60,605 nt of DNA from Rosenbergiella australiborealis (GTDB lineage: Bacteria > Pseudomonadota > Gammaproteobacteria > Enterobacterales > Enterobacteriaceae). The stretch spans positions 1 through 60,605 of the forward strand of contig NZ_JABBFO010000014.1 in assembly GCF_018494035.1 (NCBI RefSeq), given 5' to 3'. Below the pieces are notes generated by a model. That model was not told where the DNA came from. It was given only the letters and a program-made list of their open reading frames with translations, and made no database searches. The stretch's first letter is position 1; each line of letters begins with the position of its first letter. A program made the translations under genes and the position numbers. Below, in pieces: positions 25,452-34,823 of the stretch.

Positions 25452-25467
25452 CTGTAAATATATACAG
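25452..25467 (-). promoter_or_regulatory. LexA (SOS) box of umuDC
   Basis: CTGTAAATATATACAG fits CTGT-N8-ACAG with an AT-rich core. It lies 21-36 bases upstream of the umuD start, so it overlaps the promoter. Strong LexA operator. Confidence 0.92.
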
Positions 25468-25575
25468 TATCTGTATTTTGCCGATTATCGCAAGAAAGAA
25501 AAAATCAATTTTAAATAACAGCATGATTTTAAAGTGATTTTATATTATTAGGCTATCGATAGGTGGATAATAAGA

Positions 25576-25608
25576 TAAAAAAAAACCCCAATGCTAAGCA
25601 TTGGGGTT
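25576..25608 (-). terminator. terminator of tRNA-Ser
   Basis: On the minus strand the stem CCCCAATGC/GCATTGGGG with loop TTA is followed by a run of nine Ts, about 70 bases after the tRNA 3' end. Confidence 0.85.
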
Positions 25609-25678
25609 CTGCTATTAACGTTTTGGATAACGCTAATATGTTTAGACAAAGAGTAAAAAGTTATTTGTCTAAAGAATA

Positions 25679-25766
25679 TGGCGGTGAGGGAGGGATTCGA
25701 ACCCTCGATACGTTGCCGTATACACACTTTCCAGGCGTGCTCCTTCAGCCACTCGGACACCTCACC
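25679..25766 (-). tRNA. serW-like: tRNA-Ser, anticodon GGA
   Basis: 88 nucleotides including an encoded CCA. The acceptor begins GGTGAGG and pairs with CCTCACC. The anticodon loop is CTGGAAA (anticodon GGA, reading UCC/UCU). A long variable arm, typical of tRNA-Ser, lies between the anticodon and T arms, and GGTTCGAATCC is the T-loop. It stands alone with its own terminator; no integrase gene is near. Confidence 0.96.
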
Positions 25767-25904
25767 AAATTGTTTGTCAGCCTTTACCGTGCTAACGGGG
25801 CGCTACTATAGGGAGTCACCCCGTAACGGTCAAGCACTATTTTAGGCTTTTTATCTATCTGCTCAAGAGCTGAGCGACTTGCGGTGGCATCATGCGCTTT
25901 CGGT

Positions 25905-26438
25905 TCAATCCTTAACCCGATCAGCGAATTTCTTACGTAACTTTTGTAATTTAGGAGGAATAACCGCCATACAAAAGCCATTGTTTTCACCGACGCGATC
26001 CCAATAATTCTGGTGATACTCTTCAGCCGGATACCACTCGGTAAAGGCTTCTATCGTAGTCACAATCGGCTGTGCATGATCCTGCTGGGCGCGTTCGATC
26101 GCCTGCTCTGCTGAGCGCTGCTGTGACGCGTTTAAGGGAAAAATCGCTGAGCGGTATTGCGTACCAATATCATTACCTTGACGATTAAGCTGAGTCGGAT
26201 CATGCGTGGCAAAGCTCACATCAAGCAAATCATCATAACTGATTAATTGAGGATCAAAACCGATACGGATTGCTTCCGCATGACCGGTTGTCCCACTGCA
26301 TACTTGTTCATAAGTCGGGTGTGCTGAAGCACCGCCGGTATAACCACTTTCGACGGATAAAACACCTTTCAAACTTTGGAATACGGCTTCTGTGCACCAA
26401 AAACAGCCGCCTGCAATAATCGCATAGTCAGTTGCCAT
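25905..26438 (-). CDS. msrA: peptide methionine sulfoxide reductase MsrA
   Basis: MsrA reduces the S-epimer of methionine sulfoxide in proteins. The catalytic motif GGCFWCTEAVF is near the N terminus (Cys13 attacks the substrate). YTGG, HAEAIRIGFDP and the late region EEYHQNYWDR follow. A cysteine near the C terminus (NNGFCMAVI) can resolve the disulfide. At 177 residues it is the short form, without the N-terminal extension of E. coli MsrA (212). Confidence 0.95.
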   Translation of the reverse strand: MATDYAIIAGGCFWCTEAVFQSLKGVLSVESGYTGGASAHPTYEQVCSGTTGHAEAIRIGFDPQLISYDDLLDVSFATHDPTQLNRQGNDIGTQYRSAIFPLNASQQRSAEQAIERAQQDHAQPIVTTIEAFTEWYPAEEYHQNYWDRVGENNGFCMAVIPPKLQKLRKKFADRVKD

Positions 26439-26719
26439 GTTGTCCTCATTGTTATCATCAATTTTTTACCACCATAGAGTAGCCGAATGTGGAACAGCTG
26501 ACTATGAACAGATTGTGCAGTACGGTGTATCGTGCAGAATTATTTAAGTAACTTTCTGATTCGTCCGGCAATTACAAAGTTTGAGTCTATACTTAGTAAC
26601 ATTAATTAATCAGATAGTATTCTTAATTGATACATTTTTGTAACTCACGGGCATAAATAAAGCGTGTATTGCGCGGTTTACTCCCTTGTTACGGCTATGT
26701 GCAACCGAAGAGAGCGAGC

Positions 26720-27487
26720 ATGATGAGTAAACCGCAACATGATGGCCAGCAAACCGACTACGCATTTTTTTTCGATATCGATGGTACTCTCGCACCCCTT
26801 CAAGATATGCCTGACGCTGTGCAAATTCCCGCGACGGTCATTGAACAGCTTATCGACCTATCAAAGCTATCCGACGGAGCCGTTGCTTTTGTTTCTGGAC
26901 GTCCGCTCAATCAAATCGACCACTTAACGCAACCACTGCGTGGCGCTGCGGCAGGGACTCATGGCGCAGAAATTCGTACCCTGGACGGTCAACATCTAGG
27001 AGCGAGCGCCGATACACAGCAACTGCGTGCGATTGAACAACAGTTAGCTCTTCATACAGACAGTATGGACGGTGTATGGATTGAGAAAAAGGGGGTTGCC
27101 TTTGCCGTGCATTATCGACAAGCCCCAACGGCACAACAGGTATTGCATCAAATCGTACAACGTATTGTTGATGGCTATCCCGCATTTACGGTGCAAGCAG
27201 GAAAATGCGTATGGGAAATTAAACCGCGAGGCTACGACAAAGGTAAAGCAATCAATTATTTAATGATGACTCCCCCCTTTATTGGACGTATTCCCGTTTT
27301 TATTGGCGATGATGTCACCGATGAAGCGGGCTTCCATATCGTCAATCAGCAACAAGGTATCTCGATCAAGATTGGAGCAGGTGATAGCGAAGCAACACAT
27401 CGTTTTGCTGAGGTTGAACAGCTCTACCGCTGGATTGGGAACTTACTGAACAATAAGATAACGCTACAGACAATGAGGAGTGTATAG
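26720..27487 (+). CDS. otsB: trehalose-6-phosphate phosphatase OtsB
   Basis: Removes phosphate from trehalose-6-phosphate, the second step of trehalose synthesis for osmotic and stress protection. The HAD nucleophile motif FFDIDGTLAPL, the VEIKPRG-type loop (WEIKPRGYDKG) and the acidic motif IGDDVTDEAGF are intact. I chose ATG 26720 (255 residues); a second ATG follows directly. The otsA start is one base after this stop. The 281-base gap upstream has no gene and probably holds a stress promoter, which I could not pinpoint. Confidence 0.94.
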   Translation: MMSKPQHDGQQTDYAFFFDIDGTLAPLQDMPDAVQIPATVIEQLIDLSKLSDGAVAFVSGRPLNQIDHLTQPLRGAAAGTHGAEIRTLDGQHLGASADTQQLRAIEQQLALHTDSMDGVWIEKKGVAFAVHYRQAPTAQQVLHQIVQRIVDGYPAFTVQAGKCVWEIKPRGYDKGKAINYLMMTPPFIGRIPVFIGDDVTDEAGFHIVNQQQGISIKIGAGDSEATHRFAEVEQLYRWIGNLLNNKITLQTMRSV

Positions 27488-27488
27488 C

Positions 27489-28868
27489 ATGGGAAGATTA
27501 GTGGTTGTTTCCAACCGTATCGCACTCCCTGACCACAGTAAAAACGGTGCAGGTGGTTTAGCCGTTGGGTTGCTGGATGCTCTACAAGAGCAGGGAGGAT
27601 TATGGTTTGGTTGGAATGGCGAAATCAGGGAAATAACGGGTGAGGATGAGCCGTTATACACCGAGCAAGATAAGAATATTACCTATGCAGCCTGTTCACT
27701 GACACAAAATGACTATGATTTATATTACAGTCAATTTTCTAACACGGTCATCTGGCCTGCTTTTCATTATCGCCTAGACTTGGTCGAGTATCAGCGTGAG
27801 GCCTGGGAAGGCTATCTACGCGTTAATCAGATGCTGGCAGAAAAACTTTATCCGTTATTGCAACATAACGATGTCATTTGGGTTCATGATTACCATTTAT
27901 TACCCTTTGCGGCGGCGTTACGTTTGCATCAGGTGAAACAACCGCTGGGGTTTTTCCTGCATATTCCTTTTCCCGCGCCAGAAGTCTTAATGGCACTGCC
28001 TGATTACCAAGAAATTTTACGCCTTATGACGGCCTATGATTTACTCGGCTTTCAAACCGAGCGGGATGCACAAGCCTTCCTCTCCGCGATTACTCAAGAA
28101 ACGGATGTGGTTACAGTCGAAAAAGGTATTTATCAAGCTTATGGTAATACGTTTCATCTACACGATTATCCGATTGGGGTCGATCCTGATAGTATCAGCA
28201 AATTAGCACAAGGCCCGTTACCTCCGAAGATGCAAGCGATCCGTAAGGAGCTGGGCGATGCAAAAAACATTATCGCCTGTGAACGTCTCGATTATTCAAA
28301 GGGCATCCCTGAGCGTTTTTTGGCCTATGAAAGTTTCCTAGAGAAATACCCTGAACAGCGTGGAAATATTCGTTATACCCAAATTGCCCCGACCTCACGT
28401 GGGGAAGTACAAGCCTATCAAGCGATTCGCCATCAGCTAGAAACGGAAACCGGAAGGATCAATGGTAAATATGGTACGATGAGCTGGACCCCGCTTTATT
28501 ACCTTAACCAGCATTTTGATCGTCGTTTACTGATGAAGATCTTCCGTCTTACGGACATTGCCTTAATCACACCTTTACGCGATGGGATGAACCTTGTCGC
28601 TAAAGAGTATCTTGCGGCTCAAGACCCGGCCGATCCAGGTGTTTTAATTCTATCTAAATTTGCTGGGGCGGCTTGCGAGCTCACCGAGGCGCTACTGGTC
28701 AATCCTTATGATCGTGATGAAGTCGCCCGGGCAATCTACCAAGCGATAACGATGAGTCAATCGGAACGCGTAGATCGACACGCTAAAATGATGGCGATTT
28801 TGCAGCATCAGACGATCACTCGCTGGCGCGAGACGTTTCTTGATGACCTGTATCAAATTTTGGAATAA
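27489..28868 (+). CDS. otsA: trehalose-6-phosphate synthase OtsA
   Basis: Joins UDP-glucose and glucose-6-phosphate. It starts MGRLVVVSNRIALPDHSK; the GAGGLAVGLL glycine loop, WFGWNGE, the WVHDYHLLPFA motif, ERLDYSKGIPERF and DGMNLVAKEY are all present. GAGGAG lies eight bases before ATG 27489, which sits one base past the otsB stop. Length is 459 residues (E. coli 474, the loss being at the C terminus). Confidence 0.96.
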   Translation: MGRLVVVSNRIALPDHSKNGAGGLAVGLLDALQEQGGLWFGWNGEIREITGEDEPLYTEQDKNITYAACSLTQNDYDLYYSQFSNTVIWPAFHYRLDLVEYQREAWEGYLRVNQMLAEKLYPLLQHNDVIWVHDYHLLPFAAALRLHQVKQPLGFFLHIPFPAPEVLMALPDYQEILRLMTAYDLLGFQTERDAQAFLSAITQETDVVTVEKGIYQAYGNTFHLHDYPIGVDPDSISKLAQGPLPPKMQAIRKELGDAKNIIACERLDYSKGIPERFLAYESFLEKYPEQRGNIRYTQIAPTSRGEVQAYQAIRHQLETETGRINGKYGTMSWTPLYYLNQHFDRRLLMKIFRLTDIALITPLRDGMNLVAKEYLAAQDPADPGVLILSKFAGAACELTEALLVNPYDRDEVARAIYQAITMSQSERVDRHAKMMAILQHQTITRWRETFLDDLYQILE

Positions 28869-28886
28869 GGGAATCGCTGTGGAAAA

Positions 28887-28918
28887 TATTTTCCTATCAC
28901 TAAGCTGATAGGAAAATA
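28887..28918. terminator. 13-bp hairpin after otsA
   Basis: TATTTTCCTATCA pairs perfectly with its complement around a six-base loop, 18 bases beyond the otsA stop. T-runs are short, so it may terminate weakly or protect the 3' end. Confidence 0.55.
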
Positions 28919-29443
28919 CATTAATAACAATGTAAAATTCTTAATAAGCTTTATCAAATATTCTGATTTTTGATCATTTTTACTTTATAGTTTTTAAGGT
29001 AAGTATTTTTCTGCCTATTTTTCTCCCAGTCGTATTGAACGAATTGTATCCTTAATGGGCTAAATATAGCCAAAAAAATAGTGTATTTAGCGATATTAAA
29101 TATTTGTAATAAGCAAATTTATTTTTTTTTGATCTAAAAATAGCCAAGTACATATTTAATTATATTGAAGATGTTTTTATATTAAGCATGGTTAATATTT
29201 AGTTATATTTCACTGAATGTTTTAGTTTTTAATGCTGTTATGAAAAAATTGTTTTTATAAAAAACTTCATTGAGGTATTTGTCATATGATCTAAATCAAT
29301 ATGAAATAGGAATAGGTAAAATTTCATATTGTTAAATCATTAATAACAATGTAAGTTCTAATTATATTATGAGTAATAGTCAGTTAATTTTTATGCAATT
29401 ACTCTTTGTAGTGATGGAGTAATCAAGACCATTGGAGGTTAGT
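28919..29443 (+). other. AT-rich flhDC upstream regulatory region
   Basis: About 525 bases without a gene, very AT-rich. A 17-base direct repeat (CATTAATAACAATGTAA) occurs at 28919-28935 and 29338-29354. ATGATCTAAATCAA at 29286-29299 matches the FNR consensus TTGAT-N4-ATCAA at nine of ten bases. Long flhDC leaders with many regulators are known in enterics, so H-NS or other global control is likely here. I see no insertion sequence. Confidence 0.5.
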
Positions 29444-29779
29444 GTGGATAATTTAGATATTGTAAAACAAATATATGGAATTAATTTATCATATCTTCTT
29501 CTCGCTCAACGGATGCTGAGTGAAGATAAATACGCTGCATTTTATCGATTAGGTATCGATGAAGATCTAGCGGAAAAAATAATGGGATTAAACCTCCACG
29601 AATTAGTGAAACTATCAGAAACCAATCAGCTTATATGTAAGTTACGCTTTGAACAAACTGCTATTATCGAGACATTGACGCAAGATTCCCGTGTTGATGA
29701 TCTTCAACAAATTCATACCGGAATCGTGTTAGCGACGCATTTATTACAATCAAGAACCAACAATAAACGTATTCGATAA
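29444..29779 (+). CDS. flhD: flagellar master regulator subunit FlhD
   Basis: FlhD and FlhC form the heteromer that activates class II flagellar promoters. The 111-residue product has the family core [13 protein letters not shown], the MVKLAETNQL-like stretch ([16 protein letters not shown]) and [19 protein letters not shown]. The start is GTG 29444, with GGAGG five bases before it; homology favours it over TTG 29432. flhC follows after 13 bases. Confidence 0.94.
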   Translation: MDNLDIVKQIYGINLSYLLLAQRMLSEDKYAAFYRLGIDEDLAEKIMGLNLHELVKLSETNQLICKLRFEQTAIIETLTQDSRVDDLQQIHTGIVLATHLLQSRTNNKRIR

Positions 29780-29792
29780 TAGCGGAAAAGTG

Positions 29793-30377
29793 ATGAAAGA
29801 AAAAAGTGTATTGCGGGAAGGGCAGGATATTCGTGTTGCGATGGATCTTATTCGTTTAGGGGCTAGACTACAGTTACTCGAAAATGAAACCGTGTTAAGC
29901 AGAGGTCGTTTAATACGCTTATATAAGGAGATTAAGGGGTGTCCCCCCCCGAAAGGAATGTTACCCTTTTCAACGGATTGGTTTATGACTTGGGAGCATA
30001 ATATTCATGCGACGGTATTTTTCCATGCATGGAAATTTCTCAGAAAGACTACAGATAAAACGGATGTGGAATGTCTAATTCTTGCCTACCGCTTGTACTT
30101 GGAGCAGTGTCCAGCCACTGAGCAAGATGATGAACCATTACTAGGTTTAACACGTGCATGGACATTAATCCGCTTTGCCGAAAGTGGAATGATTGAGCTA
30201 TCAACCTGCCGCCTCTGTCAGGGGCAATTTATTAATCATGCTCACCAACCTAAAGGTAGTTTTGTTTGTAGTTTATGCCAGCCCCCCTCTCGCGCAATAA
30301 AAAAGCGTAAACTTTGCTATTCAATGGCCGATAAAGAAGAGGAAGAGAATAAAGGGTTACTCTATGGGGCATTATAA
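29793..30377 (+). CDS. flhC: flagellar master regulator subunit FlhC
   Basis: The DNA-contacting, zinc-binding subunit of FlhD4C2. [20 protein letters not shown] and [11 protein letters not shown] match the family, and four zinc cysteines stand in CRLCQGQF and [10 protein letters not shown] chose ATG 29793 (194 residues). Codons 51-53 (Pro-Pro-Pro) are written as an unbroken run of eight Cs at 29943-29950. Loss of one C would end the protein after residue 64, gain of one after residue 69, so slippage would switch off the whole flagellar cascade. Confidence 0.94.
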   Translation: MKEKSVLREGQDIRVAMDLIRLGARLQLLENETVLSRGRLIRLYKEIKGCPPPKGMLPFSTDWFMTWEHNIHATVFFHAWKFLRKTTDKTDVECLILAYRLYLEQCPATEQDDEPLLGLTRAWTLIRFAESGMIELSTCRLCQGQFINHAHQPKGSFVCSLCQPPSRAIKKRKLCYSMADKEEEENKGLLYGAL

Positions 30378-30467
30378 CGTATTTTATTGATTATACACTT
30401 CCATAATATACCTTTCAGTAACTCCTTTATTTAAAAACCCAGGGATATACCTTGTTAGGGAGTGACT

Positions 30468-31355
30468 GTGTTTATAATAATTGGCTATATTATAGTAACT
30501 GCATCGATTCTCGGTGGCTACGCAATGGTTGGTGGTCATCTGGGGGCTTTATACCAACCTTCAGAACTGGTTATTATTGGTGGTGCGGGAGTCGGTGCTT
30601 TATTTGTGGGTAATAACGGTAAAGCTCTAAAGAAAACATTAAAATCCTTACCGACTTTATTTCGCGGCTCTAATTATACAAAGCAACATTACCTCTCACT
30701 AATGAGTTTACTTTTCAATATTATGTCTAAATCAAGGCAGCAAGGAATGCTGTCAATAGAAAAAGATATTGAAAGCCCCGAGGAGAGTGAACTCTTTAAC
30801 CAATATCCCAAACTTATTGCCGATGTTTTGCTGATGCATTTCCTCACTGACTATTTGCGCCTAATGATTAGCGGAAATATGAGTGCATTAGAAATAGAGT
30901 CACTGATGGATGAAGAGATTGAAACTTATGAGCATGAAAGTGATGTTCCTGCACAGAGTATTGCCGCTGTAGGTGATGCATTGCCTGCCTTTGGTATTGT
31001 TGCCGCGGTCATGGGGGTGGTTCATGCACTCGCCTCCGCCGACCGGCCTCCTGCTGAACTGGGTGAGTTAATTGCCCATGCAATGGTCGGTACATTCTTG
31101 GGAATTCTCCTGTCATACGGTTTTGTCTCGCCATTAGCAACAGTATTACGGCAAAAGTCAGCAGAAAAAATCAAAATGTTACAGTGCATCAAGGTCACCT
31201 TATTGGCGAACTTACATGGCTATGCACCTCAGGTTGCGGTGGAATTCGGCCGTAAAGTGCTCTACACCTCAGAACGTCCGGCCTTTACCGAGCTTGAAGA
31301 TTTTGTACGCAATAATAAACCGGGAGCACGTACCTCGGAAGGTGGTGAAGAGTGA
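30468..31355 (+). CDS. motA: flagellar motor stator protein MotA
   Basis: Proton-channel stator subunit. Four membrane spans; the VGDALPAFGIVAAVMGVVHAL block and the HAMVGTFLGILLSYGF helix with its conserved proline in the following loop are intact. I chose GTG 30468 (295 residues), which follows AGGGAG and aligns with the E. coli start; GTG 30462 is the alternative. No clear sigma-28 promoter is seen in the 90-base gap after flhC. It overlaps motB by four bases. Confidence 0.95.
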   Translation: MFIIIGYIIVTASILGGYAMVGGHLGALYQPSELVIIGGAGVGALFVGNNGKALKKTLKSLPTLFRGSNYTKQHYLSLMSLLFNIMSKSRQQGMLSIEKDIESPEESELFNQYPKLIADVLLMHFLTDYLRLMISGNMSALEIESLMDEEIETYEHESDVPAQSIAAVGDALPAFGIVAAVMGVVHALASADRPPAELGELIAHAMVGTFLGILLSYGFVSPLATVLRQKSAEKIKMLQCIKVTLLANLHGYAPQVAVEFGRKVLYTSERPAFTELEDFVRNNKPGARTSEGGEE

Positions 31356-32296
31356 AGGAGACTAAACCACCGATTATCGTTATTAAAAAGAAAAAGAAAC
31401 ATGGTCGCCATGAGAGTCATGGTGCTTGGAAAATTGCTTACGCAGACTTTATGACTGCAATGATGGCTTTCTTTATGGTGATGTGGCTGATTTCCATTGC
31501 TGATCCGCAGAAATTGGAATCGTTAGCGGAATATTTTCGTATGCCTCTGCACGTAGCCATGTCTCCCGGTAAGTATCAGAGTGATGCGACGAATATCATC
31601 CCCGGTGGAGAAGCGGGTCATGATACGCAATCGATACAGAGTATTCCTCAACCTACTGCTCGGGAGAAGGAAAAAGAACGTGATCGTCAGGCATTACAAA
31701 GGCTTAAAAATAAAATTGAAAATATTTTGAGCACAGACCCGCGCCTTAAAGCATTACGCTCTCAACTCTTTATCACGATGATTGAGCGTGGTTTACGTAT
31801 ACAAATTGTGGACAGCCATCAACGACCGATGTTTCTCAAGGGCAGTGCAAAAATTGAGCCCTATATGATGGATATTTTACATGCTTTAGCGCCGATTTTT
31901 AATGATGTTCCAAACAAAATCAGTATTGCTGGCCACACCGACGATTCGCCATATCTGATGGGCGATCGCGGATTTAGTAATTGGGAACTCTCCACGCAAC
32001 GTGCAAATTCATCACGACGTGAGTTAGTGAGAGCCGGTCTGACTGAACGTAAAGTGATCCGTATTATTGGGATGTCAGACACGATGAATGTGAAAGGGCT
32101 GAAAGCCGATGCACCGGAAAATCGCCGTATTAGTGTCTTAATTTTAACCAAAGAGGCACAAAGCGATATTGAGAAAGAGAATGATCAAGGTCAGGCACTG
32201 ACGATCTCTGCAGCTGACGATCTTGTACAAGCGATTACACCTCATGGAAAAGTGGTAGAAGAAAGTCATCACGTATCAACACAGGAGAAAAAATAA
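31352..32296 (+). CDS. motB: flagellar motor stator protein MotB
   Basis: Anchors the stator to peptidoglycan. After a lysine-rich start comes a single span with the proton-carrying Asp32 (YADFMTAMMAFFMVMWL). The OmpA-like peptidoglycan-binding domain (about residues 150-275) includes IAGHTDDSPY and NWELSTQRANSSRREL. It starts at GTG within the motA stop (GTGA) and ends three bases before cheA. Length is 314 residues (E. coli 308). Confidence 0.95.
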   Translation: MKETKPPIIVIKKKKKHGRHESHGAWKIAYADFMTAMMAFFMVMWLISIADPQKLESLAEYFRMPLHVAMSPGKYQSDATNIIPGGEAGHDTQSIQSIPQPTAREKEKERDRQALQRLKNKIENILSTDPRLKALRSQLFITMIERGLRIQIVDSHQRPMFLKGSAKIEPYMMDILHALAPIFNDVPNKISIAGHTDDSPYLMGDRGFSNWELSTQRANSSRRELVRAGLTERKVIRIIGMSDTMNVKGLKADAPENRRISVLILTKEAQSDIEKENDQGQALTISAADDLVQAITPHGKVVEESHHVSTQEKK

Positions 32297-32299
32297 ACA

Positions 32300-34252
32300 A
32301 TGGATATTGCTGATTTTTATCAAACCTTTTTTGATGAGGCGGATGAGTTATTGGCTGATATGGAACAGCATTTGCTGGCGCTTGATCCGGCAACGCCTGA
32401 TCCTGAGCAACTGAATGCGATATTTCGTGCCGCGCATTCGATTAAGGGAGGAGCAGGAACCTTTGGTTTCACCATTTTACAAGAAACCACGCATATATTG
32501 GAAAACATTCTCGATAATGCGCGTAAAGGTGAATTGCAATTAAACAGCCAGCTTATTGATCTCTTTCTGGAAACCAAAGATATCATGCAAGAACAACTCA
32601 ATGCTTATAAACAGTCAGAACAACCCGATGAGGAGACTTTTCAACGCATCTGTGAGCAATTACGAAAAATTGCCTTGAGCGAGCAGAACCACCCGGTTCA
32701 GCCTAAGAGTGAACCTAGAGTTAAACCTGAGGGACAGGCAGAAAATAGCGAATCATTACGCATAAAACTATCGCAGTTAAAACCTAATGAAGGTGAATTG
32801 TTACTTCAAGAGATCAACCACCTTGGCACGATGACGTTACTCGAGCAGGATAGTCAAACTATTGAGCTCATTGTTCAAGGTGTTAGTCGCGAGGCATTAA
32901 CTGCGGTACTTTGTTTTATCATTAATGAAGACCAAATCCATTTTCTTGAGAGCGAAACACCCGCACCATCGCAGGAAGCACCGCATAGTCCTGATGTTCG
33001 CGCTCCCACGCCTAGTGTACAACAAAATAGTAAACCGCCTGCTCCAACCAATAAAGCGCCCGATGCTGGCAGTATTCGTGTTGCAGTTGAAAAAGTCGAT
33101 CAACTGATCAACTTGGTGGGGGAACTGGTGATTAGTCAGTCAATGCTCTTGCAACAGGTATCAGAGTTAGACCCTACCACTCACAGTGCGTTATGGAATA
33201 CGGTTAATCAACTTGAGCGTAATGCTCGAGATTTACAAGAGTCGGTAATGTCGATACGAATGATGCCGATGGAATATGTGTTCAGTCGTTTCCCTCGCTT
33301 GGTCCGTGATCTCGCGGCTAAGTTAGGGAAAAAAGTGGCGCTTACCCTACAGGGGGGATCGACAGAGTTAGATAAGAGCTTAATCGAACGTATTATCGAT
33401 CCATTGACTCACTTAGTCCGTAATAGTTTAGATCACGGCGTAGAGTCAGAAGAACAACGCCGCGTAGCAGGGAAATCGGCTGAGGGTAATCTGATCTTGT
33501 CGGCTGAGCACCGTGGTGGGAGTATCTGCATTGAAGTCGCTGATGATGGTGCGGGGTTAAATTTAGACAAAATTTATCAAAAAGCACTGAGTTCGGGAAT
33601 TCCGGTACAGGAGTCAATGAGCCCGGAAGAGATTGCACAACTTATCTTCGCTCCGGGGTTTTCTACTGCCGAAAAAGTGACGGATGTATCAGGTCGCGGA
33701 GTTGGGATGGATGTGGTGAAGCGTAATATCCAAGATATGGGCGGTCACGTTGAAATTGCAACCGAATCAGGAAAAGGAACGACGATTCGGATTCTACTGC
33801 CACTGACGTTAGCGATTTTAGATGGCATGTCAGTCAGGAGTGGGCATGAGGTATTTATTGTTCCGGTCAACGCCGTTATTGAATCATTACAACCTCGCAA
33901 GGGCGATTTAAAATATCTCGCCGGCGGAGAGCGAGTTTTAGAAGTGAGGGGAGAATACCTCCCCCTTATTTCTTTAGCCAAAATATTTGATATTACCGCG
34001 GCCCATGAAGATCCTACTGAAGGGATCATTATTATTTTACAAAATGCGGGTAAACGCTTTGCATTATTAGTCGATTATCTGATGGGGCAACATCAAGTCG
34101 TTGTTAAAAATTTGGAAAGTAATTATCGCCGTGTACAAGGTATTTCAGCGGCGACAATTATGGGCGATGGTAGCGTTGCCTTTATTATTGATATTCCAGT
34201 ATTACAAGCCATTAATCGCGAAAAAATTTCATTACAGAATGAGAGCGAATAG
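32300..34252 (+). CDS. cheA: chemotaxis histidine kinase CheA
   Basis: Phosphorylates CheY and CheB in response to receptors. Domains in order: P1 with phospho-accepting His46 (RAAHSIKGGAGTFGF), P2 docking (about 150-215), a Pro-rich linker, P3 dimerisation, the P4 kinase with N box (HLVRNSLDHGVE), G1 (VADDGAG) and G2 (GRGVGMDVV), and a CheW-like P5 at the end. 650 residues (E. coli 654). Confidence 0.97.
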   Translation: MDIADFYQTFFDEADELLADMEQHLLALDPATPDPEQLNAIFRAAHSIKGGAGTFGFTILQETTHILENILDNARKGELQLNSQLIDLFLETKDIMQEQLNAYKQSEQPDEETFQRICEQLRKIALSEQNHPVQPKSEPRVKPEGQAENSESLRIKLSQLKPNEGELLLQEINHLGTMTLLEQDSQTIELIVQGVSREALTAVLCFIINEDQIHFLESETPAPSQEAPHSPDVRAPTPSVQQNSKPPAPTNKAPDAGSIRVAVEKVDQLINLVGELVISQSMLLQQVSELDPTTHSALWNTVNQLERNARDLQESVMSIRMMPMEYVFSRFPRLVRDLAAKLGKKVALTLQGGSTELDKSLIERIIDPLTHLVRNSLDHGVESEEQRRVAGKSAEGNLILSAEHRGGSICIEVADDGAGLNLDKIYQKALSSGIPVQESMSPEEIAQLIFAPGFSTAEKVTDVSGRGVGMDVVKRNIQDMGGHVEIATESGKGTTIRILLPLTLAILDGMSVRSGHEVFIVPVNAVIESLQPRKGDLKYLAGGERVLEVRGEYLPLISLAKIFDITAAHEDPTEGIIIILQNAGKRFALLVDYLMGQHQVVVKNLESNYRRVQGISAATIMGDGSVAFIIDIPVLQAINREKISLQNESE

Positions 34253-34264
34253 TTAAGGATAGCT

Positions 34265-34744
34265 ATGGAAAATAAAAATGAAGAAGGACAAAACCAAGAA
34301 TATCTTATTTTTACGTTGGGGAAAGAAGAGTATGGAATTGATATATTAAAAGTTCAGGAAATTAGAGGCTATGATCACGTTACACGCATAGCGAACACAC
34401 CTAAATTTATTAAAGGTGTCACAAACTTACGAGGAGTCATTGTACCGATTATTGATCTCCGGATTAAGTTTGCGCAAAAAAACGTCGATTATAATGATAA
34501 TACTGTAGTTATAGTGCTGAACTTGGCTGAGCGGGTAGTGGGAATAGTGGTGGATGGTGTCTCGGATGTTTTAGCCTTATCGCCTGAAGATATCCGTGCG
34601 GCGCCTGAGTTTAGTGTTACGCTTTCCACCGAGTACCTAACTGGATTAGGGGCGTATGGCGAAAGGATGATTATTCTTGTTGATATTCATAAATTATTAA
34701 ATAGTGAAGAGATGGCATTGGTCGATCGGCTTCATACGCAGTAA
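34265..34744 (+). CDS. cheW: chemotaxis coupling protein CheW
   Basis: Links receptors to CheA. The 159-residue single-domain protein has [22 protein letters not shown], the receptor-contact stretch [19 protein letters not shown] and the [15 protein letters not shown] segment. It follows cheA by 12 bases. Confidence 0.96.
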   Translation: MENKNEEGQNQEYLIFTLGKEEYGIDILKVQEIRGYDHVTRIANTPKFIKGVTNLRGVIVPIIDLRIKFAQKNVDYNDNTVVIVLNLAERVVGIVVDGVSDVLALSPEDIRAAPEFSVTLSTEYLTGLGAYGERMIILVDIHKLLNSEEMALVDRLHTQ

Positions 34745-34785
34745 AAATATTCTCTGTAACGATTATTGAAGAAAAGGACGAAATT

Positions 34786-34800
34786 ACCGATAAGGTAATT
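34786..34800 (+). promoter_or_regulatory. likely sigma-28 promoter of the chemoreceptor gene
   Basis: ACCGATAA at 34786-34793 matches seven of eight bases of the FliA minus-10; the minus-35 (TGAAGAAA, 11 bases before) is a partial match. The minus-10 lies in the loop of a small inverted repeat, AATTACC/GGTAATT. Confidence 0.5.
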
Positions 34801-34823
34801 ATAAAAAGGACGATAGGGGACCT

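Noticed and set aside
25679-25766. tRNA-Ser as an integration site for a genomic island
   Set aside because: No integrase, no repeated tRNA 3' end and no foreign-looking genes lie on either side.
28919-29443. Insertion sequence upstream of flhDC, as in some E. coli K-12 strains
   Set aside because: No transposase frame or terminal inverted repeats are visible; only a 17-base direct repeat.
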